Assembly: GCF_040833995.1 (NCBI RefSeq)
Contig: NZ_CP162137.1
Location: 3,270,001-3,334,000 of the forward strand
Direction of reading: 5' to 3'
Origin: Leptospira sp. WS58.C1
GTDB lineage: Bacteria; Spirochaetota; Leptospiria; Leptospirales; Leptospiraceae
Length of the DNA stretch: 64,000 nt
The notes beneath the pieces are model-generated. The model did not search any database, was not told the origin of the DNA, and saw nothing but the letters and a program-made list of their open reading frames with translations. Positions 1-8,440 of this stretch are shown here, piece by piece (position 1 is the first letter of the stretch; each line of letters opens with the position of its first letter). A program made the position numbers and the translations under genes.

Positions 1-177
1 CTGAGCGATCGCTTTCAGGTAAGTAGCTACTGCAACTTTTTGCTCTTTAGTAACCGCAGCGGATACCAAAGCTTGCTCCAAAAGACGATCTTCAGTATCT
101 TGAGATACCGCAAAAACGGAAGACCCTGCTAGGAAACCTACTACTAATAGAAGAGAAGTGAGTTTGTTGATTTTCAT
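1..177 (-). CDS. Small secreted protein, N-terminal part (runs off the left edge)
   Basis: Only the first 59 codons are inside the window. The start codon is the ATG at 177-175, preceded by an AAGAGG ribosome-binding site. Residues 1-23 form a clear signal peptide (MKINK, a hydrophobic stretch LLLVVGFLAG, then SSVFA), so the product is exported. The mature part begins VSQDTEDRLLEQALVSAAVT and looks helical and alanine-rich. I do not recognise the family. It is transcribed away from gloA, with 577 bases between the two starts. The C-terminus, and so the full length, cannot be seen. Confidence 0.75.
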   Translation of the reverse strand, partial: MKINKLTSLLLVVGFLAGSSVFAVSQDTEDRLLEQALVSAAVTKEQKVAVATYLKAIAQ

Positions 178-754
178 AAAATTGAAACCTCTTGTTATTT
201 TTATATGCTCTGTTCTCATTTTCGCTTTATATCCATAAGACCTATTCACATAGGCAAAAGGAACAAAAAAAATTTCAGAGGAGGAAAAAATTAAAAAATT
301 TTGTTAAACGAACCCAAAAGACTATTTATCATATTTATGTTTATTAGAAATGTCTAATTCTCTAAGCACCTTATTACAGCTAGCTCCCATTCATTCATAT
401 TGAACAAAAAAGAAGCGCTATTGGAGGTTTTCCCAAGTCGCTGCCCGAATATGGTACAAGTATCGATCTGAAAGGCTTTTTTTTCAAGCCGATCCTTTAT
501 TAGAAACTCGAAATATGCTTACTTTTTAAGCACACATGCTAAGCATTTAGATTATTATTTAGGCAAAAATAGGGGTAAAAATGGTCTTTTTAGCGGAAAA
601 TCGGAAAGATCCAATATGGTGGATTTTCCCAAATTGTTCGATTTTTCAGCCTCACTTTGGGCTTGTCAGAGGGAAAATCCGCAGGTTTCCTTTCAAATAA
701 TAGGAACCAAAATCTTCTTTTTCAAAGAAGGAACCCTTCCAGAGGAACGATAAA
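178..754. other. 577-base intergenic region between two divergent genes
   Basis: No convincing reading frame is present. The left half is very AT-rich and should hold the promoter of the minus-strand secreted protein gene. The right half should hold the gloA promoter. One inverted repeat stands out, GGAAAATC at 595-602 with GATTTTCC at 622-629, a possible hairpin of unknown role. AGAGGAAC at about 741-748 is the gloA ribosome-binding site. The length exceeds what two promoters need, so a small RNA is possible, but nothing specific supports one. Confidence 0.5.
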
Positions 755-1177
755 ATGAAATACTTACACGCTATGATCCGAGTAAAAGATTTGGATCTAG
801 CTTTGGATTTTTTCTGCAATAAACTAGGATTAAAAGAAACAAGAAGGCACGATCATCCGGAAGGAAGATATACACTTGTCTTCTTATCCGAATCGGATAC
901 AAATTCTCCGGAGATAGAATTAACCTATAACTGGGACCAAGATTCCGCGTATACGAGCGGAAGGAATTTCGGTCATCTTGCATTCGAAGTGGATAATATT
1001 TATGAAACCTGTACGAATCTTCAGACAAAAGGTGTGATTATCAATCGCCCGCCTAGAGACGGCAGAATGGCATTCATTCGATCACCTGACCTAATCTCTA
1101 TCGAGTTATTGCAGAAGGGTAAAGCACTAGAAATCTCCGAACCTTGGAAGAGTATGCCGAATACCGGAGAATGGTAA
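755..1177 (+). CDS. gloA: Lactoylglutathione lyase (glyoxalase I), VOC family
   Basis: The 140-residue product has the usual length of bacterial GloA. Glyoxalase I isomerises the hemithioacetal of methylglyoxal and glutathione to S-lactoylglutathione in the cytoplasm. The four metal ligands of the family can be placed: H5 (in [11 protein letters not shown]), E55 (in EIELTYNW), H74 (in [10 protein letters not shown]) and E117 (in LISIELLQ). The ELTYNW and GHLAFEVD blocks closely match the E. coli enzyme, which argues for the nickel-type class. A standard ATG follows AGAGGAAC. The gene stands alone and is convergent with the membrane AraC gene 7 bases downstream. Another VOC activity is possible, but the complete ligand set makes GloA the best call. 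Confidence 0.9.
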   Translation: MKYLHAMIRVKDLDLALDFFCNKLGLKETRRHDHPEGRYTLVFLSESDTNSPEIELTYNWDQDSAYTSGRNFGHLAFEVDNIYETCTNLQTKGVIINRPPRDGRMAFIRSPDLISIELLQKGKALEISEPWKSMPNTGEW

Positions 1178-1184
1178 ACTTCAC

Positions 1185-2300
1185 TTAAGATTTTTTGGAA
1201 AAAGAAGAACGATATTCTCCTGGAGAACATCCGTATTTTTCTTGGAATAATTTATGGAACGCGGATTTGGATCTGAAACCCGCCGCGTAAATTACGGAAA
1301 GTACGGATCTTTGGGGTTCTTCTCTTAACATTTTGGAGGCCTCTTCCAAACGAAATCCTGCGATATATTCTCTGAAACCGATTTTCATCTTATCGTTTAA
1401 TATCTCCGATAATTGATGAGTTTTAATTTTTAATTCTTCCGAAAGAATCGAAAGAGTTAGTTCCTCATCCAGGTACAACTTTTTGTCCCGCATTAGTTCT
1501 CCCATCTTTTGAACGACTGCATTCACATCCAGACTTTGGAGCCTGGTCTCGTTATACCCGGCTTCCTTTGCGGTTTTTCCGAAAGAAACGATCAACTCAG
1601 ACGATACGGAAGCGCTTAAAAAAACGGCGCAGACGATCAATGTCAAAGCCGCCGACGCAACGCTGAACAAAGGCATAAAGAAGATCTGAGCGACCACAAA
1701 CAAAAAGATCACAAATATACTCGAATAAAAAAGGATAAGAAACGGTGAGAACACCCTAGCTTCTTCTTTTTTCAAAAAGGTTTTCCATTTGCGAATTATG
1801 CCGATCAGTAAAAGTGGATACACTAAGTTGGAGATCGTTCCTAAGGCCAAGAGCCCGAATAGGAGTTGGAAATAAAGATTTCTGGGAGGGAAAACATTTA
1901 CATATTCCAATTTGGAATTCGGATCGGATAAAATAAAAGGTAAAAGCGCTAAAAACGAAATCAATCCGGGAACAAAATGTACGATGTTAAGCGCTTTTGC
2001 AGGTAACCCTCCTAACCTTCTGAAATACAAATACGCCAATGGCCCCGTGAAAAATAGAAAAGGGATATGGATCTCGGCAAACCAGAGATTCTCTTTTAAT
2101 TGGCCGGATAATTCCAAATACAAATGAAACTGAACTATCGAAAGAGAAAGGAAGAAGAATCCTATCGGTTTATAGAAAGCGAACTTGGCTTTCGGTGAAG
2201 GATCCGAACTTTGGGATTTGAAAACTTTATTTTTTTGGATGAATTCGGAAATCGCCAATAAAAAAGAAAGTCCTGCTCCAAATGCCAGAAACGTATCCAT
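1185..2300 (-). CDS. AraC-family transcriptional regulator with multi-pass membrane N-terminus
   Basis: The 371-residue protein has two parts. Residues 1 to about 235 contain roughly seven hydrophobic segments, the first at residues 2-18, making an integral membrane sensor region. Residues about 265-365 are an AraC-type double helix-turn-helix; LTLSILSEELKIKTHQLSEILN is helix-turn-helix 1 and the end contains the family motif VIYAAGFRSKSAFHKLFQEKYGCSPGEYR. Membrane-bound AraC regulators of this design are known from Leptospira and Bacteroidetes. The start is divergent from the DJ-1/PfpI gene at 2417, so that gene is the likeliest target. The signal sensed cannot be read from the sequence. Confidence 0.85.
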   Translation of the reverse strand: MDTFLAFGAGLSFLLAISEFIQKNKVFKSQSSDPSPKAKFAFYKPIGFFFLSLSIVQFHLYLELSGQLKENLWFAEIHIPFLFFTGPLAYLYFRRLGGLPAKALNIVHFVPGLISFLALLPFILSDPNSKLEYVNVFPPRNLYFQLLFGLLALGTISNLVYPLLLIGIIRKWKTFLKKEEARVFSPFLILFYSSIFVIFLFVVAQIFFMPLFSVASAALTLIVCAVFLSASVSSELIVSFGKTAKEAGYNETRLQSLDVNAVVQKMGELMRDKKLYLDEELTLSILSEELKIKTHQLSEILNDKMKIGFREYIAGFRLEEASKMLREEPQRSVLSVIYAAGFRSKSAFHKLFQEKYGCSPGEYRSSFSKKS

Positions 2301-2416
2301 AAAATGAAAGAGTCCTATCGGAAATAGATGTCGAGATTTTTTCAGGATTTTTCTTTTTTTAGTCCGTCCGGATACGGAAGGACGACTGTTTTCGGAAAAG
2401 ATCGTATCCTGAAGGT

Positions 2417-3559
2417 ATGCAACATCCTAACCTACAACCAAATCGTTTTGTAAAATTCTTCTGCGGGAGTCTGGCTCTCTTATTTTTATTCGGATTTGTG
2501 GAATACGGGTCATCATCGGAAATTTCAAAAATACGGCCCCAAGAAGAAAATTCCAAAATCCCAAACTATCAATCCAGATTCGGCAGAAAAGAGCCCGTCA
2601 TCGCAGTGATCGGTGAAAATAGAATGACCGAGTTGACTGATTTTATGATCCCTTATGGCGTTTTAACTTCTTCGAAAATCGCAAAGGTAATTGCAGTTTT
2701 TCCGAGAACGGGTCCTGTCCAAATGTTTCCCGCATTAAAAATAGAAGCGGAAATATCTTTCGATCTTTTCGATTCGGAATATCCGGATGGAGCGGATTAT
2801 GTGATCGTGCCGGCGGTACATTATTCGGATGATCCCGTTCTTCTTTCCTTTGTGCAAAAACAATCCGCAAAAGGTTCTACGATCCTAGGAATCTGTGACG
2901 GAGTTTGGGTACTGGCAAATGCGGGTGTTCTGAAAGAACACAAGGCAACAGGTCATTGGTTTTCTTTTTCAAAATTGGAGAAAGAGTTTCCCGAAACTAG
3001 ATGGATCAAGGATACCAGGTATATTGCGGATCGTAAGATCGTCACTACTACAGGGATCACCGCTTCTATTCCTGTTTCTTTGGCTTTAATCGAAGCGATT
3101 TCCGGAAGAGAAAAAGCTTCCGAAATGGCGTTAAGTTTAGGAGCCAAGGATTGGAAACCAACCCATAAAAGTTCCGATTTTTATCTGAGCGGCAAAGATA
3201 TGTACATTGCCGCAAAAAACTATCTTGGGTTTTGGAATTACGAAAACTTAGGAGTTAGGGTCTCAGAAGGTATAGACGAAGTTGTTTTGGCTCTTCAAGC
3301 GGATTCTTTTTCCAGGACTTATAGATCGGAAGTGTTTTCCGTTTCCGACCAAAAAAAGATCCGAACCAAAAACGGATTGTTAGTACGTGTAGATAAAATG
3401 GACGCGGAAGTCGCAAGTTTAGATTTCATTTTAGAAAATCTGAATGGAATCGCTGCAGTGACTGCGTATGATAAAATCCTAACGGAGATTGAATCTAAAT
3501 ACGGAACAGACACTGCCGCTTTTGTGGCCTTACAGATGGAATATCCTTGGCGGAAGTAG
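2417..3559 (+). CDS. DJ-1/PfpI family protein with N-terminal membrane anchor
   Basis: The 380-residue protein starts with a hydrophobic segment at residues 13-29 (FFCGSLALLFLFGFVEY), a signal anchor or uncleaved signal. Residues about 60-235 form a DJ-1/PfpI (class I glutamine amidotransferase-like) domain. The nucleophile elbow is GICDGVWVLANAG with C160, and KATGHW places a histidine at 180, as in GlxA-type regulators and related proteins. Unlike GlxA, no AraC helix-turn-helix follows. Residues 236-380 form an extra domain I cannot assign. The divergent neighbour is a membrane AraC regulator, so the GlxA sensor and DNA-binding halves may be split between two genes here; that is inference. 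Confidence 0.8.
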   Translation: MQHPNLQPNRFVKFFCGSLALLFLFGFVEYGSSSEISKIRPQEENSKIPNYQSRFGRKEPVIAVIGENRMTELTDFMIPYGVLTSSKIAKVIAVFPRTGPVQMFPALKIEAEISFDLFDSEYPDGADYVIVPAVHYSDDPVLLSFVQKQSAKGSTILGICDGVWVLANAGVLKEHKATGHWFSFSKLEKEFPETRWIKDTRYIADRKIVTTTGITASIPVSLALIEAISGREKASEMALSLGAKDWKPTHKSSDFYLSGKDMYIAAKNYLGFWNYENLGVRVSEGIDEVVLALQADSFSRTYRSEVFSVSDQKKIRTKNGLLVRVDKMDAEVASLDFILENLNGIAAVTAYDKILTEIESKYGTDTAAFVALQMEYPWRK

Positions 3560-3584
3560 TTTCCGCATCAGAAGGCCGGATTCC

Positions 3585-4823
3585 TTATTTCCAGCCTTCT
3601 GCGAATTCAATCCTTTCTAAGGTCGTGGGATGAGAATGTTCAAAGATCACTTCCAGTTTATGTGGATTCAAACGGGCCTTATTATCCTTTGCCAGTTTGA
3701 TCTCCGTACTGATGAATGATTTTTTGTCGTCGGTTAAGACAAGTGCCTCTTTGTCCGCTTGGGTTTCCAGAACTCTGGAGAGTGTCGCCGAAAAAGGTCC
3801 GAGTATCGTTCCTACAAGGGATAATATCAGAAACAGAAACGGTAAGGTAGAAGGAGAATAAAATTCTTTTAACGGAATCAAACCTTCTTCTTTTACTTTT
3901 TGAAATATATATCCTAATAAGAAACACAATAAGAAAGTTTCCAATGTGCTAAGTGCGATCTCGATCATTTGATGATTGTGAACCCAATGACCGATTTCAT
4001 GTCCAAGCACACTGACTACTTCTTCTTCGGTGTGGTTTTGGATCAGTGTATCGTAGAGGAAGATCTTTTTACTTTCTCCCCAGCCTGTGAAGTATGCGTT
4101 TGTGTGACCTGAATATTTACTCTCGTTGATCACATAGATATTTTCTACCTGGATATTCGCCTTTTGGCTCAGGGCCAATATTTTTGTTTTTAAACTTCCT
4201 TCTTGGATAGGGCCGTAATCATAAAAGATAGGAGTGATGAGGATCGGATACAATACGGACATGAGTAATCCAAAACTCAAGGATAAGATAGGAAGTATAT
4301 ATTTCCAAGCGCGCGGAAGATTTTTAAGAACGAATGCGACTACTAAAACAACTATTCCGCCAAATAAAAATCCTAATCCGAAAGACTTTGCTTTAAATAA
4401 GATCCAATCCGTTATGTTCATATTGGAAAACTGAAATTCATGTTCTATCACATAACCGAAATAATAACTGAACGGTAAGGAAACGATAAATTCCAAAAGA
4501 TAAAAGGAGATGAAGAACAGAAATACGGTCGGATAAAATCTATCTCCCGTTTTTTTGCGGAAGTATTCTTCCAGTTTTACCGAGATAGGAGTAAATACAA
4601 ATGCTCCTGCTAAAGCAAAATCAAGTAATGAACCTATGATGGAGACAAAAAATCCCCTCCTTTGGTATTCTATCCCGGCGTTTATATCTTCTTGGGTAAA
4701 ATACTTTAGAATTCTTTCATGTAGCTCCGGAGAAAGATCTCCTTGGTAGGAGAAATATTTCATTATTAGCGTAAGTAAGATCTGTAGGGAAAATAAAGAG
4801 AATAGGATATTTTTAAGTTTCAT
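3585..4823 (-). CDS. M48 family metallopeptidase, Ste24/CAAX-protease type
   Basis: The 412-residue integral membrane protein matches the length and layout of Ste24-like M48 proteases. Hydrophobic segments lie near residues 5-22, 57-80, 98-122, 145-167 and 175-200, followed by the zinc site HEIGH at 275-279 and two more segments near 290-306 and 325-345. The third zinc ligand is E353 in SRVLETQADKEAL. In eukaryotes Ste24 trims prenylated proteins; bacterial relatives act in membrane protein quality control, and the substrate here is unknown. It ends 25 bases from the convergent DJ-1 gene. CAGAAGGC at 3569-3576 and GCCTTCTG at 3594-3601 could form a weak shared stem at that junction. The WYL regulator is 11 bases upstream, so the two are probably cotranscribed. 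Confidence 0.9.
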   Translation of the reverse strand: MKLKNILFSLFSLQILLTLIMKYFSYQGDLSPELHERILKYFTQEDINAGIEYQRRGFFVSIIGSLLDFALAGAFVFTPISVKLEEYFRKKTGDRFYPTVFLFFISFYLLEFIVSLPFSYYFGYVIEHEFQFSNMNITDWILFKAKSFGLGFLFGGIVVLVVAFVLKNLPRAWKYILPILSLSFGLLMSVLYPILITPIFYDYGPIQEGSLKTKILALSQKANIQVENIYVINESKYSGHTNAYFTGWGESKKIFLYDTLIQNHTEEEVVSVLGHEIGHWVHNHQMIEIALSTLETFLLCFLLGYIFQKVKEEGLIPLKEFYSPSTLPFLFLILSLVGTILGPFSATLSRVLETQADKEALVLTDDKKSFISTEIKLAKDNKARLNPHKLEVIFEHSHPTTLERIEFAEGWK

Positions 4824-4834
4824 GTAATGGTTTT

Positions 4835-5854
4835 TTATACTTTTTCGTAGAGTTCTGAGATCCGTTTTATTGAGTTTCGGAAGACTGAGTTCAATTCTTC
4901 AGGAAGAACCGTTTCAATCGCGTCCGGCCATCTCCATAAAAAGGGCAATAATCCCTCCAGGTTGGTGGATTGGAAGCTGAGTTTATTTTTTTCTTCCCTG
5001 TATTTGATCCCTGTCAGGAATAATTTCGCTTTTACAAGACCTTCTTCTTTGCAGATCCATTCCACATTTTTGGATTCATGGACTGGGAATAATCCCGCGT
5101 GAACAATCAGATCCTCCTCCGTTTCTTTTTTGGCCCCTCTTGACTGGTAAAGTGGATCTCCTTGTAGCAGTTCCACAGATAAGATCTTCGGTAAAACGAA
5201 TCTTTTTTTGGTTTTTTCTTCCCTATCGTAGGCCAGTAAATAATGATCCTGGCCCCCTTTTCGAATGAGTCGGATCGGATCCGCTTCCTTCGTGTAAGAA
5301 TCTTCCGGAAAGGTTTTATAATATTTAATACGGATAGGAGTATGATTTTTGAGAGCATCTAGGATTTGAAATGCGGTTTCTCCTAACTCTTCCGGATTTT
5401 CCTCCGGATTTTCGGTCATTTCCGGAAAGTATTCCAAATCTCCCGCGAATATTTTTCGAGCGGCGGTATAAAGTTCGTATTTTGGAGCTTCCGAATATCC
5501 TTTTAGTAAAAGTGCCGAAATTTCTCTTAGTTCTTCTTCGGTGAAATCTAATGTTTTGGAAAGCGGATCCTTAATAAGCACGTATACAAAATCTTTTCCG
5601 TTTTTTTGAGGATAATATTTGATATGGAACCCTAGGGCGCCTAACTCTTCGATATCTCTGGATAGTTTCCTTCTGTCGGAGTCTCGATTTTCATTATCGT
5701 AAAATCCCGCCATGATCTTTCTCAAGGAACTAAGCGTGAGTCCTTCCGGAAATCTGAAAAAATTGAATAATAAAGTGAGAAGCCGGTATTCTGTGGGATT
5801 CATCTCCCTCGGCTCGATCTCCTGGTCTATATCTTTGTCTAGTTCTTCTTTCAT
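4835..5854 (-). CDS. WYL-domain transcriptional regulator
   Basis: The 339-residue protein has an N-terminal winged helix at about residues 20-95 (EYRLLTLLFNFFRFPEGLTL through DRRKLSRDIEELGALGF), the usual DeoR-like half of WYL regulators. The WYL domain lies near residues 165-225 (RIKYYKTFPE, DPIRLIRKGGQDHYLLAYDRE, KRFVLPKIL), and a C-terminal WCX-like extension follows. WYL domains bind nucleotides or nucleic acids and control diverse genes, including DNA-damage and defence functions. The next gene downstream on the same strand is the M48 protease, 11 bases away. No defence gene lies nearby, so an autoregulatory or housekeeping role is more likely. Confidence 0.85.
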   Translation of the reverse strand: MKEELDKDIDQEIEPREMNPTEYRLLTLLFNFFRFPEGLTLSSLRKIMAGFYDNENRDSDRRKLSRDIEELGALGFHIKYYPQKNGKDFVYVLIKDPLSKTLDFTEEELREISALLLKGYSEAPKYELYTAARKIFAGDLEYFPEMTENPEENPEELGETAFQILDALKNHTPIRIKYYKTFPEDSYTKEADPIRLIRKGGQDHYLLAYDREEKTKKRFVLPKILSVELLQGDPLYQSRGAKKETEEDLIVHAGLFPVHESKNVEWICKEEGLVKAKLFLTGIKYREEKNKLSFQSTNLEGLLPFLWRWPDAIETVLPEELNSVFRNSIKRISELYEKV

Positions 5855-6011
5855 GGCTCGTTCCTAGATCCTTGTTTTTATAAAGTCCCGGGGCAAGGAA
5901 AAATCTCTGCCGCGTTTTTGAATTCGATGAAAGTCCCAAAAAACAACTTGATGAGTAAGATCGGATCTCGATAATTCTCTCGTTTCAGTCCCTTATTCTC
6001 AGAGGTTTTTT

Positions 6012-6227
6012 ATGGGTAAAATTATAGGTTTTCTTTTTCCGAATTTTATAGGTCTTATTCTTATTTTACTCGGATGGTGGACAACTATCATCAATGTGGC
6101 TACTCTTCGCTTCGCAGGTGAGTCTTATTTTAATAAATGGACCTACACGGGACTGACCCTAATCCTTATCGGGGCTTATTTGCCGGAGATCTGGATCGGG
6201 ATCCGTAACAAAATTTTCGGAGATTAA
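6012..6227 (+). CDS. Small two-pass membrane protein of unknown function
   Basis: The 71-residue product has two hydrophobic helices, residues about 5-22 (IGFLFPNFIGLILILLGW) and 45-62 (YTGLTLILIGAYLPEIWI), separated by a short polar loop containing FAGESYFNKW. The start ATG follows AGAGG at 6000-6004. No catalytic residues are evident and I do not recognise the family. It lies between the WYL regulator (divergent) and the DegT-family gene (same strand, 176 bases on). Codon use and the ribosome-binding site support a real gene. Confidence 0.65.
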   Translation: MGKIIGFLFPNFIGLILILLGWWTTIINVATLRFAGESYFNKWTYTGLTLILIGAYLPEIWIGIRNKIFGD

Positions 6228-6403
6228 TCCTCCCTTTTTTTTCTTGTACGAAAACGTCTAGACATTTCCGCTGGTATTCTGATTATTTGCGATACGTGTC
6301 CTAGATCGTTCTGGGTCCGGGGATTTTGAAAAAAATCTTTACGGGCCGAGTACATGGGTTACAATGCGACATAATAAAATTACTGGAACCTGAGAAGGGG
6401 AAG

Positions 6404-7504
6404 ATGAGCGCGGAAACCGAAGTTTTAGAGAAACCAAGCCGGAAAAAAACCGATATCGAATTCCATAAACCCACTCTTTCTCGGGAGGACCTGAAAACCG
6501 TATTGGAAGCATTGGTAGAAGACCATCTCTCTTCGGGTTCTGTGACCCATAAATTTGAGAAGGCTTTCTCTTCCACTTTCAGGACCAAACAGGTTGTTTC
6601 TGCAAACAGCTTAACTGCAGCCTATCATTTGTCCTTATTGGCGCTGGAGATCCAGCCCGGAGATAAAATCGCTATTTCCACGTTCGCGCCTCTTGCTGCC
6701 TTAGATGCAATTTTCTTAATGCAAGCCCAACCCGTAGTCGTGGATATGGGAAAACATTCTTTCCATATTTGTCCGGAAAGATTGGCTACCGCTTTGGAAG
6801 ACGAATCCATAAAAGCAGTGGTTGTGGATCATACCTTCGGCTCATTAGCGGATTTTTCCAAATACGATTTCAAAAATCGTCCCGTGATCGAGGATTTTTC
6901 GGAAGCCGTGGGCGCAAGGACCGAAACGTTTACCCCTGGAAAACAGGGAAAAATTTCCATCTGTGGGCTTTCTATCGAGTATCTGATCACAACCGGGAAC
7001 GGGGCTTTGATCTGTACGGATGATGATTCTTTGGCAAAAAAGATCAGAGCTAGAAAAGATGGAAAAGATCCTTATCCGCGTAAAGAAGGCCAACCAAGAC
7101 TAGATTACGATATGATCGATTACCAAGCGGCTTTAGGGATCGAACAATTGTCCAATCTAGGCGTGATCTTAGAAAGAAAAAGAAAGATCGCTCAGGTGTA
7201 TTTGCAATCCATCCAGGGTTCCCAAGTGGGCTCTCACTTTAACGATCCGAATTCCGAAACTTTCAATCGTTTTGTGATATTAGCTCCGGGGAATTACGAA
7301 CAGGTAGAAAGATATTTCCGTTCTTTACAAATCGGCACTCGTAGAACGGTTGCGGAACCGATCCATCATATTTTAGAACTTTCTAATTCTGATTTTCCGA
7401 ACGGAGAAAGGCTGTACCAAAGAGGCCATTGTATTCCGATCTATCCGAACTTAACTAAGGATAACGTACAAAGGATCTCTCAAGCGATTCGTAGAATTTA
7501 CTAA
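6404..7504 (+). CDS. DegT/DnrJ/EryC1/StrS-family protein lacking the PLP lysine
   Basis: I choose the ATG at 6404, just after GAGAAGGGGAAG, giving 366 residues; the frame is open to an ATG at 6326. The fold is clearly the sugar-aminotransferase family: SANSLTAAYHLSLLAL (residues 66-81) matches the PLP-phosphate region, D164 in VIEDFSEAVGA is the pyridine-nitrogen aspartate, and DYDMIDYQAALGIEQL (234-249) is the usual QAALG block. At the Schiff-base position, family members read K-H/N-ITTGEGG. Here the string is EYLITTGNG, so position 193 is Tyr. The nearby K183 aligns elsewhere. Transamination is therefore doubtful. A PMP-dependent dehydratase-like, binding or structural role is possible. The protein is otherwise full length with no frameshift. 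Confidence 0.8.
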   Translation: MSAETEVLEKPSRKKTDIEFHKPTLSREDLKTVLEALVEDHLSSGSVTHKFEKAFSSTFRTKQVVSANSLTAAYHLSLLALEIQPGDKIAISTFAPLAALDAIFLMQAQPVVVDMGKHSFHICPERLATALEDESIKAVVVDHTFGSLADFSKYDFKNRPVIEDFSEAVGARTETFTPGKQGKISICGLSIEYLITTGNGALICTDDDSLAKKIRARKDGKDPYPRKEGQPRLDYDMIDYQAALGIEQLSNLGVILERKRKIAQVYLQSIQGSQVGSHFNDPNSETFNRFVILAPGNYEQVERYFRSLQIGTRRTVAEPIHHILELSNSDFPNGERLYQRGHCIPIYPNLTKDNVQRISQAIRRIY

Positions 7505-8440
7505 TGCTTTATTTTAAATCGTGAGTTGTAGGAGTTCCTGCTTACCTCGCTGCTAATTGCGAACTCTCTATATTGTTTTTATTTTTTTTCGTCTTCTTTT
7601 GAAAATCCGTAATTGTACGTATTGAAGGATGATAATTGCAGTCAGGGTTTTATTCGATACTTTTTCGATCTTTTTGTATAATCTGGAATGTTGGATTTGC
7701 ATTCGAGGATATTTTAGTATGGAATTTGCGGCTATTCGGTATTGTGAAAACCTAAAAAGTACAATTAACTACATAAAAGTATAATGAAATTTTAATGAAT
7801 TCATTCTACTTTGAGCAGGAATCCTCTTTCATTCGCAAGTAGATGTGAGGAAATGTAAAAAATGTTTTTTCAAAACGATTTTCTAAGTGGGACGGATCAT
7901 GCTTAGAGAAAAGAAATTTGGTAAATAACCCTCCGCGTCTTAGCGTCTCCGCGTGAAATATGAAGAGTGAGAGTTTTTGAATAAAAGGGAAACAGAGGAC
8001 GAATAATAGCGACAGCGATCGTAGCGGAAATCCGGCGATGCACCATCGTACAGGATGGAAGGCTTTAAATCAGGGAAAAGTAATGGTGCTTCGCTGATTG
8101 AGCGTAGAGCGCGGTCCTGACAAAGTCAGGAGTCGCCCAAACTAGTGCAAAAGTATAAACTCGACCATTTATCCGAATCGATTTCGAAAATTTCTCCTTT
8201 CTAACCGACTCTCGTCTAGGAAACCTTAGAATCATTCGACCAACTTCGTATGACGTTTGTTTCTGATTTTGTCTCCTTATTTCCGAGCAAATCACTTAGT
8301 CCGATACCAAAACCTTTCTTTCTAAATTTCCGAATCACGGTCCGCGAATTTGTTTTCGAAAATTCAGGAATGGATCGCAATGGACCTCTGAGCTAATCCT
8401 TTATTCGATTTTCGAAATGTAAGGATACTCCGGAGGCACC
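7505..8440. other. 936-base intergenic region with scattered repeat sequences
   Basis: No protein gene is supported. Three repeat fragments are visible. TTGTAGGAGTTCC at 7526-7538 belongs to a short family also seen at 39.1-39.2 kb. ATCGTAGCGGAAATCC at 8018-8033 recurs exactly, inverted, at 13442-13457. At 8100-8142 GAGCGTAGAG is followed by a 7-bp stem with an AAA loop (TCCTGAC/GTCAGGA, 8115-8131) and then CGCCCAAAC, which also ends the element at 38.4 kb. The AT-rich stretch 7560-7800 looks non-coding. GGAGG near 8432-8436 serves the downstream RND gene. Confidence 0.6.

Noticed and set aside
3569..3601. Terminator at the DJ-1/M48 convergent junction
   Set aside because: The 8-bp arms are real, but the loop is long, there is no T-run and the stem enters the protease coding end; mentioned only as a weak possibility.
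6326..6403. Longer N-terminus for the DegT-family protein
   Set aside because: The ATG at 6404 has a good ribosome-binding site and gives a normal family start; the extra 26 residues look untranslated.
8065..8295. 76-residue minus-strand frame in the 7.5-8.4 kb gap
   Set aside because: It reads through the structured repeat; its C-terminal part is translated repeat sequence and no start signal is seen.
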